Source: Bacteroidota bacterium
GTDB lineage: Bacteria; Bacteroidota; Bacteroidia; Bacteroidales; Lentimicrobiaceae
DNA length: 48,200 bases
Direction of reading: 5' to 3'
Assembly: GCA_009773455.1 (NCBI GenBank)
Contig: WSXU01000027.1
Coordinates: 1-48,200, forward strand
Shown: positions 1 to 6,745 of the stretch, in pieces
Numbering within the stretch: the stretch's first letter is position 1
How the letters are laid out: each line of letters starts with the position of its first letter
Program-made: the position numbers and the translations under genes
The notes under the pieces: generated by a model
What the model saw: the letters and a program-made list of their open reading frames with translations, nothing else
The model's database searches: none
Told to the model about the DNA's origin: nothing

Positions 1-611
1 TTATTGTCCTGATATTGTTTCTTTTTACTTTGATATTCAGATCGGCCGGCAACTATCTTGTCAGGGAAGAACCCCTTTACAGGGCAGATGCGGCCATTCT
101 GCTGATGGGCAGCATCACCGACCGGGTGCTTCAGGCATCCGATCTCTATCAGGAGGGATATTTTGGTAGATTGATTCTGGTAGAAGAAAACATGGGTCCG
201 GTTGAGTCACTGGTGATCAGGGGAGCCCATCTGATCAGCAATACCGAACAATGCAGGCAGGCGGCGATAGATCTGGGCATTCCCGACTCCTGTATAACAG
301 TATTGCCGGGGAGGGCTGCCAGCACCCAGAAAGAAGCCATGATCGCCCGCGATTACCTGTCAGGCCATCCTGAGATTACCTCATTGCTCATCATCACTTC
401 TGCCGCACACACACGCCGGGCAGCGATGATTTTCAGGAAAGTACTGAAAGGTGACCGTAAAATTGAAATTCTCACCAGCCCGAGCATCTATTCGTCATTC
501 AGGGCTGAAAAATGGTGGCTTTTCCGCGAAAGCCGGCAGGATGTGGTTTATGAATATATCAAAATACTGAATTTTTTGCTCATAGATCAGTTTAAGATCC
601 CGACAGCCTGA
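1..611 (+). CDS. DUF218 (YdcF/SanA/ElyC-like) protein, 5' truncated by window
   Basis: The frame is open to the first base and begins with a hydrophobic stretch, so the real start and probably a membrane anchor lie outside the window; the TTG at 15 is only the first in-window start codon. The visible part has the DUF218 layout: an early 'ADAAILLMGS' strand, an 'ILVEEN' strand, a central 'STQKEAMIARDYL' segment and a later 'LLIITSAAHTRRA' segment, which is the conserved Ser/Thr-x-x-x-His/Arg part of the fold. Family members such as SanA and ElyC are inner-membrane proteins linked to envelope or lipid-carrier homeostasis, but the biochemical reaction is not settled. Its position just before a sugar-1-phosphate transferase fits an envelope polysaccharide role. 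The family call is firm; the role is inferred. Confidence 0.8.
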   Translation, partial: IVLILFLFTLIFRSAGNYLVREEPLYRADAAILLMGSITDRVLQASDLYQEGYFGRLILVEENMGPVESLVIRGAHLISNTEQCRQAAIDLGIPDSCITVLPGRAASTQKEAMIARDYLSGHPEITSLLIITSAAHTRRAAMIFRKVLKGDRKIEILTSPSIYSSFRAEKWWLFRESRQDVVYEYIKILNFLLIDQFKIPTA

Positions 612-751
612 ACGAAGCGACTTAAGCGACTAAAGCGACCAGGAAAATCGATGTGACTCCGTGATGGGATGTGAGTTTAATGAAATAAAGTGAGAATTAT
701 GAATCCGGACAATTGCAATTCAGGCTTTACTGATTCAACAATCAATATGAC

Positions 752-882
752 GTCCCTAAGGGACTTTACTATCGCTTATTTTTTACCTGCTACCAGGATT
801 GCGTCCCTCCGGGACTGTCCCGTCAGGGACAAAATGTTGGTAGTCAAAATGATTCGTGAACATTTCAAAGTCCCATAGGGAC
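752..882. repeat. Cluster of four GTCCC-n3/4-GGGAC palindromes
   Basis: Four short hairpins of the form GTCCC-loop-GGGAC lie at 752-764 (loop TAA), 803-815 (TCC), 817-830 (GTCA) and 870-882 (ATA). The arms are identical and the loops differ, as in REP-like families. They are the only clear content of the gap 612-1019, apart from a small array of GCGACTTA-like units at 614-639 that resembles the repeats around the second four-helix-bundle gene. The short reading frame across them is compositional and not a gene. Confidence 0.75.
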
Positions 883-1019
883 GGTATGGTATTCATCCGG
901 ACTGAAGAATAATCAACTGTTTTTCCCTTCCAGACCGTATCCTTTTCAAAGACAGGCAGGTCAGCTAAATGAAGTTAAAATATTATTCCACCATTTGTCA
1001 AATTAAGCATCAATAATCA

Positions 1020-1625
1020 ATGAATATAAAACGTCTATTCGACATCGCCGCTTCCATCTTCGGGCTGATCGTCACCGCTCCTGTTTTTCTGATCATCGCC
1101 GTTCTTATCAGGGTGAAAATGCCCGGACCGGTCTTTTTCAGGCAGAACAGGGTAGGGCGCCATGGCAAATTGTTTAAAATGGTGAAATTCCGTTCGATGA
1201 AGGTGAACCACGGGGGAAATACCATTTCGGTGAAAGGTGAAAGCCGCATTACACCCCTGGGGGCAAAACTGCGTAAATACAAGCTTGATGAGTTTCCCGA
1301 ATTCTGGAATATCCTGATTGGTGACATGAGCTTTGTCGGCCCCCGTCCCGATGTGCCAGGCTATGCCGATAAACTCGAAGGGGATGACCGCCTGTTGCTC
1401 ACCATACGACCAGGCCTCACCGGTGCCGCCAGCCTGAAATACTCCAACGAGGAAGAACTGCTGGCTTTACAGTCAGACCCCGTAAAGTACAACGATGAAG
1501 TCCTCTATCCCGACAAGGTCCGGATTGACATCAATTACATTAAGCACTGGTCGTTCTGGCTGGATATTAAGATCATTCTATATACATTGTTTGGGAAAAA
1601 GTTGAAGGAAACATACTTTAATTGA
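1020..1625 (+). CDS. Undecaprenyl-phosphate sugar-1-phosphate transferase (PglC/WcaJ C-terminal type)
   Basis: This is a 201-residue bacterial sugar transferase (PF02397) that transfers a sugar-1-phosphate from a UDP-sugar to undecaprenyl phosphate at the inner membrane, starting a repeat unit. It has the short PglC form: an N-terminal 'NIKRLFDIAAS' segment leading into one reentrant hydrophobic helix (about residues 12-30), then 'GPVFFRQNRVGRHGK', 'FKMVKFRSM', the conserved 'VGPRPDVPGY' and 'RPGLTGAASL'. It lacks the four N-terminal membrane helices of full WcaJ/WbaP. Its stop codon overlaps the beginning of a heptamer repeat array. The aminotransferase and dehydratase downstream suggest a UDP-4-amino-4,6-dideoxy sugar donor of the bacillosamine type; this is inferred. 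Confidence 0.92.
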   Translation: MNIKRLFDIAASIFGLIVTAPVFLIIAVLIRVKMPGPVFFRQNRVGRHGKLFKMVKFRSMKVNHGGNTISVKGESRITPLGAKLRKYKLDEFPEFWNILIGDMSFVGPRPDVPGYADKLEGDDRLLLTIRPGLTGAASLKYSNEEELLALQSDPVKYNDEVLYPDKVRIDINYIKHWSFWLDIKIILYTLFGKKLKETYFN

Positions 1626-1679
1626 GTAAGGAGTAGGGAGTAAGGAGTAAGGAGTAAGGAGCAAGGAATAGGGAGTTGT
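1624..1679. repeat. Heptanucleotide tandem repeat (GAGTAAG-type), left flank of first four-helix-bundle gene
   Basis: Eight consecutive 7-bp units are GAGTAAG, GAGTAGG, GAGTAAG three times, GAGCAAG, GAATAGG and GAGTTGT. The array begins inside the stop codon of the preceding gene. Its reverse complement closely matches the array at 2194-2228 on the other side of the four-helix-bundle gene. Confidence 0.85.
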
Positions 1680-1732
1680 GAGATTACTGCCAAAGACTGG
1701 TTTAAAATTTATCAGAGCATTGTTTTGGTTTT

Positions 1733-2107
1733 ATGGCAACTTATAGTGGATTCAGGGATTTGATAGTTTTTCAGAAATCATACAGACTTGCGATGGAGAT
1801 TTTTGAAATTTCCAAAACTTTCCCTAAAGAAGAAAAATACTCGCTTACCGATCAGATAAGGAGATCCTCAAGATCAATACCAACCAATATAGCTGAATCC
1901 TGGGCTAAAAGAATTTATGTAAAGATATTTGTTAATAAATTTGCTGATGCATTGGGAGAGGAGAATGAAACCGAGATTTGGTTAGACTTCTCCCGTGATT
2001 GCGGATATATTACCAATGAAAAACATGAATACTTCCTGAATGAATATGAAGAGGTTCGGAAAATGTTGATATCTATGATGAACAACCCGGAAAAATTCTG
2101 TAAATAA
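1733..2107 (+). CDS. Four-helix-bundle protein (23S rRNA intervening-sequence protein family), copy 1
   Basis: A 124-residue protein of the four helix bundle / S23 family (TIGR02436 type). It shows the hallmark 'FRDLIVFQKSYRLAMEIFEIS', 'FPKEEKYSLTDQIRRSSRSIPTNIAE' and a C-terminal 'E...EVRKMLISMMNN'-type helix. Relatives are encoded in intervening sequences of some 23S rRNA genes, and a related fold is the Avd accessory protein of diversity-generating retroelements; many copies sit alone in genomes with no known role. The ATG at 1733 gives the usual length. The composition (AT-rich, no polysaccharide function) contrasts with its neighbours. It is bracketed by inverted heptamer arrays, and a perfect 22-bp palindrome follows the stop. 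This copy is most similar to the one at 5563-5937. Confidence 0.88.
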   Translation: MATYSGFRDLIVFQKSYRLAMEIFEISKTFPKEEKYSLTDQIRRSSRSIPTNIAESWAKRIYVKIFVNKFADALGEENETEIWLDFSRDCGYITNEKHEYFLNEYEEVRKMLISMMNNPEKFCK

Positions 2108-2126
2108 TTAAATATCAAATTGATAT

Positions 2127-2148
2127 AATATTTCATTAATGAAATATT
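2127..2148. repeat. Perfect 22-bp palindrome after four-helix-bundle gene 1
   Basis: AATATTTCATT is followed directly by its reverse complement AATGAAATATT. The core TGAAATAT/ATATTTCA also forms the hairpin just before the second four-helix-bundle gene (5541-5558), so the two loci share more than the gene. Confidence 0.8.
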
Positions 2149-2193
2149 ACTCTATTCACACAGCAAACTACAATGTAAACCAACTTGCTTTTT

Positions 2194-2228
2194 CCATACT
2201 CCATACTCCATACTCCCTACTCCCTACT
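2194..2228. repeat. Heptanucleotide tandem repeat (CCATACT-type), right flank of first four-helix-bundle gene
   Basis: Five 7-bp units are CCATACT three times and CCCTACT twice. Read on the other strand this is AGTAGGG/AGTATGG, matching the AGTAAGG register of the left array at six or seven of seven bases per unit. A transcript spanning the gene could pair the two flanks into a long imperfect stem. Confidence 0.85.
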
Positions 2229-2269
2229 AAAGGGCATTGAAGAAAATACTGAAACACTAAACAATTCCA

Positions 2270-3412
2270 ATGAACACAACTAAAATCTGGCTATCGTCAC
2301 CGCACATGAGCGGGAACGAAATGAAATACATCAATGAAGCTTTCGAAAGAAACCTGGTGATGCCCCTGGGCCCCAACGTCACAGGCCTTGAAGAGGATAT
2401 CCGGAAGTTCACCGGGTCAAAGGGCTGTTCCTGTCTGTCATCCGGTACGGCAGCGCTTCACCTGGCACTGATCAACCTCGGTGTGGAGCAGGGCGACGAA
2501 GTGATTTGTTCTACCTTCACCTTTTCCGCTTCGGCCAATCCGATTGTTTACCAGAAAGCAACCCCGGTATTTGTCGATTCTGAAATCAATACCTGGAATA
2601 TGGATCCGGGATTGCTGCGCGAAGCCATTGATGACCGTATCAGACAGACGGGCAAAAAGCCCAAAGCCATAATACTGGTGCATCTTTACGGTATGCCTGC
2701 ACAACTGGATGAGATTATGCTGATTGCCGCTTCGTACGACATTCCTGTGATTGAAGATGCCGCTGAAGCTTTTGGTTCAACCTTTAAGGGAAAGCCATGC
2801 GGCACATTCGGTGAAATCGGCATCCTTTCATTCAACGGCAACAAGATCATCACCACTTCGGGTGGCGGTGCCCTTATTTCCGCCAATGAGGAATACTGTA
2901 AAAATGCAACCTTCCTGGCAACCCAGGCCAGGGATGCTGCGCCGCATTACCAGCATTCACACATCGGTTACAATTACCGGATGAGCAACATCAGTGCAGG
3001 CATCGGCCGCGGACAGATGGAAGTGCTTGAGCAGCGCATCGCCAAACGACGTGAGAATTTCCTGTTTTACAAAGAGAACCTTGAAAAAATCGAAGGTGTC
3101 GGTGTGCTGACAGAACCTTCGGCTGACTTCTTCTCGAACCACTGGCTTACCACCATACTTATCGACAGGGTGATTACAGGATGTGTTTCGCGCGAAACCC
3201 TCCGGGTGAAACTGGAAAACCATGACATTGAAACCCGCCCGTTGTGGAAGCCTATGCACCTGCAGCCGGTCTTCAGGAACTATCCTTCCTATACCAATGG
3301 TACGTCTGAATTCCTTTTCGAAAACGGGTTATGCCTGCCGTCGAGTTCAAACATCACCGACGAGGAGCGTCAGAAGGTAGTGGATGAGGTGACCAGGGCC
3401 GTGACGAAGTGA
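2270..3412 (+). CDS. DegT/DnrJ/EryC1/StrS-family PLP aminotransferase
   Basis: A 380-residue PLP-dependent sugar aminotransferase of the DegT/PglE type, which converts a nucleotide-linked keto sugar to an amino sugar. Seen are the N-terminal 'IWLSSPHMSGNEMKYINEAF', the 'SSGTAALHLAL' phosphate-binding segment (about 58-67), 'IEDAAEAFGS' (161-170) with the Asp that pairs with the PLP ring nitrogen, and 'SFNGNKIITTSGGG' (187-200) with Lys192 as the Schiff-base lysine. The C-terminal 'ETRPLWKPMHLQPVF' is typical of the family. The length is normal. With the downstream 4,6-dehydratase it makes a plausible UDP-4-amino-4,6-dideoxy-GlcNAc pathway; a PglD-type N-acetyltransferase is not visible here. 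Confidence 0.93.
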   Translation: MNTTKIWLSSPHMSGNEMKYINEAFERNLVMPLGPNVTGLEEDIRKFTGSKGCSCLSSGTAALHLALINLGVEQGDEVICSTFTFSASANPIVYQKATPVFVDSEINTWNMDPGLLREAIDDRIRQTGKKPKAIILVHLYGMPAQLDEIMLIAASYDIPVIEDAAEAFGSTFKGKPCGTFGEIGILSFNGNKIITTSGGGALISANEEYCKNATFLATQARDAAPHYQHSHIGYNYRMSNISAGIGRGQMEVLEQRIAKRRENFLFYKENLEKIEGVGVLTEPSADFFSNHWLTTILIDRVITGCVSRETLRVKLENHDIETRPLWKPMHLQPVFRNYPSYTNGTSEFLFENGLCLPSSSNITDEERQKVVDEVTRAVTK

Positions 3413-3882
3413 GCTCGCCCGCCGGAAGTGGGTAGGGAGTAAGGAGTAAGGAATAAGAAGCGGTGAGTAGTTAGTTTTGAAAATAGAGTCTGGTGGTCGA
3501 GCAGCTTGCCCCGCAGAAACGAAGTAGAGGCGGGGGAGTCGAGACCAACCGGTGTATTGAGTTATGAGTTATGAGTGGGAGTAAGGAGTTTTCGGTACTT
3601 CGCATTCTTTCGCTTAAGTGTCATGGTGAGCGGAGTCGAACCATCGCTTCTTATATGAACACGGATGACACGCTTGCCTGCCGTATGGCAGGGATTAAAC
3701 GGATAATCACAGATACTTTTCGCGTCCTTTCGCTCTTTCGCTCCCTCGCTTAAGTCGCTCCACTTGTGGTGAGCGTCTTGTGGTGAGCTTGTCGAACCAT
3801 GTCGAACCATGTCGAACCAAGTCGAACCATCGCTCTATCGCCGGATTGAACCCATGAACCCCCGACTTCACTAAATTAGGTT

Positions 3883-3902
3883 CTCCCCTTTTCAAAGGGG
3901 AG
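3883..3902. repeat. Hairpin CTCCCCTTT-TC-AAAGGGGAG
   Basis: Nine-base perfect arms surround a 2-base loop, followed by ATGTCCGGAGGACAGAGGGG. It has no run of T after the stem on either strand long enough to call a terminator. It looks like a dispersed intergenic repeat unit. Confidence 0.55.
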
Positions 3903-3973
3903 ATGTCCGGAGGACAGAGGGGTAAATTTTAACCGCGCAGCGATTGAACCTCTTAACAGCCCGAAGGGCATTA

Positions 3974-4015
3974 AACTTCTAACTTCTAACGCCGAACTTC
4001 CAACGCCAAACGCTT
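3974..4015. repeat. Heptanucleotide tandem repeat (AACTTCT/AACGCCN), array 1
   Basis: Six 7-bp units are AACTTCT twice, AACGCCG, AACTTCC, AACGCCA and AACGCTT. The unit sequence is unrelated to the GAGTAAG arrays, but the 7-bp period is the same. Confidence 0.75.
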
Positions 4016-4055
4016 AAGTCGCTTAAGTCGCCTTTTGAACGCCCGAAGGGCATTA

Positions 4056-4111
4056 AACTTCTAACTTCCAACGCCTAACGCCTAACGTCCAACACCCAAC
4101 GCCCAACGTCA
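4056..4111. repeat. Heptanucleotide tandem repeat (AACTTCT/AACGCCT), array 2
   Basis: Eight 7-bp units are AACTTCT, AACTTCC, AACGCCT twice, AACGTCC, AACACCC, AACGCCC and AACGTCA. It ends about 35 bp before the start codon of the dehydratase gene, so it lies in or beside that gene's leader. Confidence 0.75.
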
Positions 4112-4146
4112 AATAACATAAATCAAAATAACACAATCCAGTCCGT

Positions 4147-5355
4147 ATGATCGATATCAATCAATTTATCAGCGACCACATTACTTTCCGTCCTGAAAGT
4201 TTCTTTAAAAAAGATCTTGAGAAACACCATGGTCAATTGCTGAAAGCCATCAATGGCAAGGCTGTCCTCGTGATCGGGGGAGGGGGGACCATTGGTTCAT
4301 CCTACATCCGCGAACTCGTGAAGTTTGAGCCGCGTACCCTTGTAGTGGTGGATATCAGCGAAAACTATCTGACCGAACTTACACGCGACCTGCGCAGTGC
4401 ACATGGGGTGAAAGTCCCGGAAACATACATTACTTATCCGATCAACTTCGGAGACCCGGTGTTTGATAAAGTGCTCGATAAATACGGCCCGTTTGATATT
4501 GTAGCAAATTTTGCCGCACACAAACATGTGCGCAGTGAGAAGGACCAGCATTCGGTGACTGCCCTGCTCGAGAACAACATCATCAAAGCCGAAAGGCTGC
4601 TCAATAAGCTGTCGGCTATGCCACCGGAACATTTCTTCTGTGTTTCGACCGATAAGGCTGCCAATCCCGTTAACATCATGGGTGCCAGCAAGAAGATCAT
4701 GGAAGAGGTGATTATGTCCTACTCGAACCTGTTTCCCATTACAACGGCAAGGTTTGCCAATGTCGCTTTCTCAAACGGCAGTTTACTGGCCGGTTACCTC
4801 GAAAGGCTGATGAAAAACCAGCCGTTTTCGAGCCCTTCTGATATCCGCCGGTTTTTCGTCTCCCCGCAGGAGTCTGGACAGATCTGCCTGATGGCCTGTA
4901 TTCTTGGGCAGTCGGGCGATATTTTCTTTCCGAAACTGGAGGATGAGCAGATGATGAACTTTAAGGACATCACCATTGCATTCCTGAAAACCCTTGGTTA
5001 CGAAACCATGATCTGTGGCAGTGAGGAAGAGGCCCGTTATGAAGCAACCAGGCTGAGACCGGGATCTTCACATTACCCTGTTTACTTCTTTGTTTCAGAA
5101 ACCTCCGGTGAAAAGACCTTTGAAGAGTTCTATACAGAAGGTGAGGTTCTTGATTTGGAAACCTTCCATGCCCTTGGAGTCATCAAGAACGCGCCTAAAA
5201 AGCCGATGGCTGAAATCCGGCAAATGATCGCCGGTCTGCAGGCTGTCCTGAATAACCCTGCACTGACCAAAGCCGACATCGTAAAAGTAATGGGCGAATT
5301 CCTGCCAACATTCCACCACATCGAAACCGGGAAGAACCTGGATCAGAAGATGTAA
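4147..5355 (+). CDS. Soluble nucleotide-sugar 4,6-dehydratase (CapD/WbpM/PglF-like)
   Basis: A 402-residue extended short-chain dehydrogenase of the polysaccharide biosynthesis protein family. It has the NAD(P)-binding 'VLVIGGGGTIGSS' (about 40-52), 'DIVANFAAHKHV' (117-128) and the active-site segment 'STDKAANPVNIMGASKK' (167-183), with Asp169, Lys170, Met178 and Lys182. Met in place of the usual Tyr is the signature of the PglF/WbpM subgroup, which uses the Asp-Lys pair; the reaction is UDP-GlcNAc to the 4-keto-6-deoxy sugar. Unlike PglF and WbpM it has no N-terminal membrane domain, only a ~36-residue lead-in. The C-terminal part after about residue 290 is less typical. It supplies the keto sugar for the aminotransferase encoded upstream. 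Confidence 0.88.
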   Translation: MIDINQFISDHITFRPESFFKKDLEKHHGQLLKAINGKAVLVIGGGGTIGSSYIRELVKFEPRTLVVVDISENYLTELTRDLRSAHGVKVPETYITYPINFGDPVFDKVLDKYGPFDIVANFAAHKHVRSEKDQHSVTALLENNIIKAERLLNKLSAMPPEHFFCVSTDKAANPVNIMGASKKIMEEVIMSYSNLFPITTARFANVAFSNGSLLAGYLERLMKNQPFSSPSDIRRFFVSPQESGQICLMACILGQSGDIFFPKLEDEQMMNFKDITIAFLKTLGYETMICGSEEEARYEATRLRPGSSHYPVYFFVSETSGEKTFEEFYTEGEVLDLETFHALGVIKNAPKKPMAEIRQMIAGLQAVLNNPALTKADIVKVMGEFLPTFHHIETGKNLDQKM

Positions 5356-5511
5356 AAGTGGCGATGGAGCGACTTAAGCGAAGGAGCGAGAAAGGGCGTT
5401 GGAGCGACTTAAGCGATGGAGTGAAAACAAGCGATAAGGAAAAAAAAGCGAAGGAGCGACATGGGCGATGGAGAGACCCTGGCGATTGAGCGAAGGAGTG
5501 ACTTAAGCTAA
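5356..5511. repeat. Low-complexity GCGANGGA/GCGACTTA repeats, left flank of second four-helix-bundle gene
   Basis: About 150 bp of loosely periodic 8-9 bp units (GCGATGGA, GCGACTTA, AGCGAAGGA and variants) start directly after the stop of the dehydratase gene. It is strongly purine-biased on this strand, and its complement occurs on the far side of the gene at 5951-6005. Confidence 0.75.
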
Positions 5512-5540
5512 ATATGTCGAAGAATCTGAATATTAAAGAA

Positions 5541-5558
5541 TGAAATATCAATATTTCA
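5541..5558. repeat. Hairpin TGAAATAT-CA-ATATTTCA before four-helix-bundle gene 2
   Basis: Eight-base perfect arms, ending 4 bp before the ATG at 5563. The same TGAAATAT sequence recurs at 5935-5942 across the stop codon of this gene, and in the palindrome after copy 1 (2127-2148). Confidence 0.75.
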
Positions 5559-5562
5559 TGTT

Positions 5563-5937
5563 ATGGACAGAATCAGAACCCATAAGGATTTAAAAGTATT
5601 TCAGCTTTCTTTTAAAGCAGGAATGGAGGTTTTCAGCATCAGCAAGTTGTTTCCCAAAGAAGAAACATATTCTTTAACCTGGCAGATAAGACGTTCATCC
5701 AGATCTGTCTCAGGAAATATAGCTGAAGCGTTCCGGAAAAGGAAATATCCTAAGGCTTTTGTTGCAAAGTTGTCGGATGCGGAGGGTGAAGCAGCTGAAA
5801 CACAGGTTTGGCTTGACTATGCTTTAAGCTGTCAATACATTGATGAAGGTATCTATAATCCGATAAATGATAAATACGGTCACATCATCGGAATGCTTGT
5901 CAATATGAGCATCAAACCTGAAAACTGGTCATTTTGA
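5563..5937 (+). CDS. Four-helix-bundle protein (23S rRNA intervening-sequence protein family), copy 2
   Basis: A 124-residue homolog of the protein at 1733-2107, with the same length and motif order: 'HKDLKVFQLSFKAGMEVFSIS', 'FPKEETYSLTWQIRRSSRSVSGNIAE' and 'DAEGEAAETQVWLDYAL'. The two proteins are clearly related but diverged well beyond a recent duplication. It is an RNA-binding-like four-helix bundle; function is unknown outside rRNA intervening sequences. It interrupts the polysaccharide operon between the dehydratase and the second sugar transferase and is again bracketed by complementary repeats, so it looks like an independent inserted unit rather than a pathway gene. Confidence 0.88.
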   Translation: MDRIRTHKDLKVFQLSFKAGMEVFSISKLFPKEETYSLTWQIRRSSRSVSGNIAEAFRKRKYPKAFVAKLSDAEGEAAETQVWLDYALSCQYIDEGIYNPINDKYGHIIGMLVNMSIKPENWSF

Positions 5938-5950
5938 AATATCGGACCAT

Positions 5951-6005
5951 ACACTCACTCACTCACTCTATCGCTCCCTCGCTCCCTCGCTCTTTCACTC
6001 CCTCA
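5951..6005. repeat. Low-complexity CGCTCCCT repeats, right flank of second four-helix-bundle gene
   Basis: Octamer-like units (CACTCACT, CACTCTAT, CGCTCCCT twice, CGCTCTTT, CACTCCCT). The reverse complement reads GAGGGAGCGA and matches the GAAGGAGCGA units of the left flank. Confidence 0.75.
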
Positions 6006-6053
6006 ATAAATAACAGAGTATTAAAATTCAACTACTAATCAAAGTCCATTAAA

Positions 6054-6728
6054 ATGGGATACAATTCAATCAAACGGGCCGGGGATATCCTGTTTGCAAT
6101 GGTGGGGATCATGATCTTCCTGCCATTCTTTATTCCACTTGCCATTGCCCTGAAACTTACCGGTGAAGGGTACATCTTCTACCTCCAGGAGCGCAGGGGA
6201 TATAAAAACCGGATGTTTAAGATCTGGAAGTTCGCGACCATGCTCAAGGCCAGTCCGGGTTTGGGAACAGGAAGCATTACTGTGCGGAACGACTGGCGGC
6301 TGACGCCAATGGGTAAATACCTGAGGGGGTCCAAAGTAAATGAAATTCCACAGCTGATCAATATCCTCCTGGGAGAGATGTCGGTGGTGGGCCCCAGGCC
6401 CCTGATGGAGGCGGATTTTGTGAAGTTCTCGCCTGAAATTCAGGATCATTTCTATGATTGCAAGCCCGGGTTGACCGGCATAGCCTCCATCGTATTCAGG
6501 GATGAGGAAAAGCTGCATTCCGAGTCTGGGATGGATCCGCACGAATTTGACAGGTTACACCTGGCACCCTATAAGGGAGCGCTGGAACTCTGGTATCATG
6601 ATCATATGAGTCTGAGAACCGATTTCCTGATTATCCTGCTGACTGCCATCGTTATCGTTTTACCTGAGAATCAGCTGGCATTCCGGCTTTTTAAAGACCT
6701 GCCGGCCAGGCCGGATTTCTGGAAGTAG
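6054..6728 (+). CDS. Second sugar-1-phosphate transferase (PF02397)
   Basis: A 224-residue short-form bacterial sugar transferase with one N-terminal hydrophobic hairpin (about residues 12-32), 'YLQERRGYKNRMFKIWKFA', 'PRPLMEADF' following 'GEMSVVG', and 'KPGLTGIASIVFRDEE'. It would load a sugar-1-phosphate onto undecaprenyl phosphate. It differs enough from the protein at 1020-1625 to have a different donor. The next gene begins 17 bp after its stop, so the two are probably cotranscribed. With the WecA-like protein at 12760 the locus has three potential initiating transferases. Confidence 0.9.
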   Translation: MGYNSIKRAGDILFAMVGIMIFLPFFIPLAIALKLTGEGYIFYLQERRGYKNRMFKIWKFATMLKASPGLGTGSITVRNDWRLTPMGKYLRGSKVNEIPQLINILLGEMSVVGPRPLMEADFVKFSPEIQDHFYDCKPGLTGIASIVFRDEEKLHSESGMDPHEFDRLHLAPYKGALELWYHDHMSLRTDFLIILLTAIVIVLPENQLAFRLFKDLPARPDFWK

Positions 6729-6745
6729 CAAATGATTTCTATCCC

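Larger units (their letters stand above)
3413..4146. repeat. 734-bp gene-free tract of mixed short repeats
   Basis: No gene is supported here. It holds GAGTAAG-type heptamers at 3430-3457; a GCTC/TCGC-rich stretch at 3721-3760 like the flanks of the second four-helix-bundle gene; repeats of GTCGAACCAT at about 3794-3832; a hairpin at 3883-3902; and two heptamer arrays (3974-4015 and 4056-4111) each preceded by nearly the same CCCGAAGGGCATTAA sequence. The mixture resembles decayed or solo copies of the flanks seen elsewhere. The small reading frames in both strands are repeat-driven. Confidence 0.7.

Noticed and set aside
690-878. 62-codon frame between the DUF218 and sugar transferase genes
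   Set aside because: It spans the GTCCC/GGGAC hairpins and has no ribosome-binding site or family resemblance.
1624-2228. Heptamer arrays as a CRISPR
   Set aside because: There are no unique spacers; units are contiguous 7-mers.
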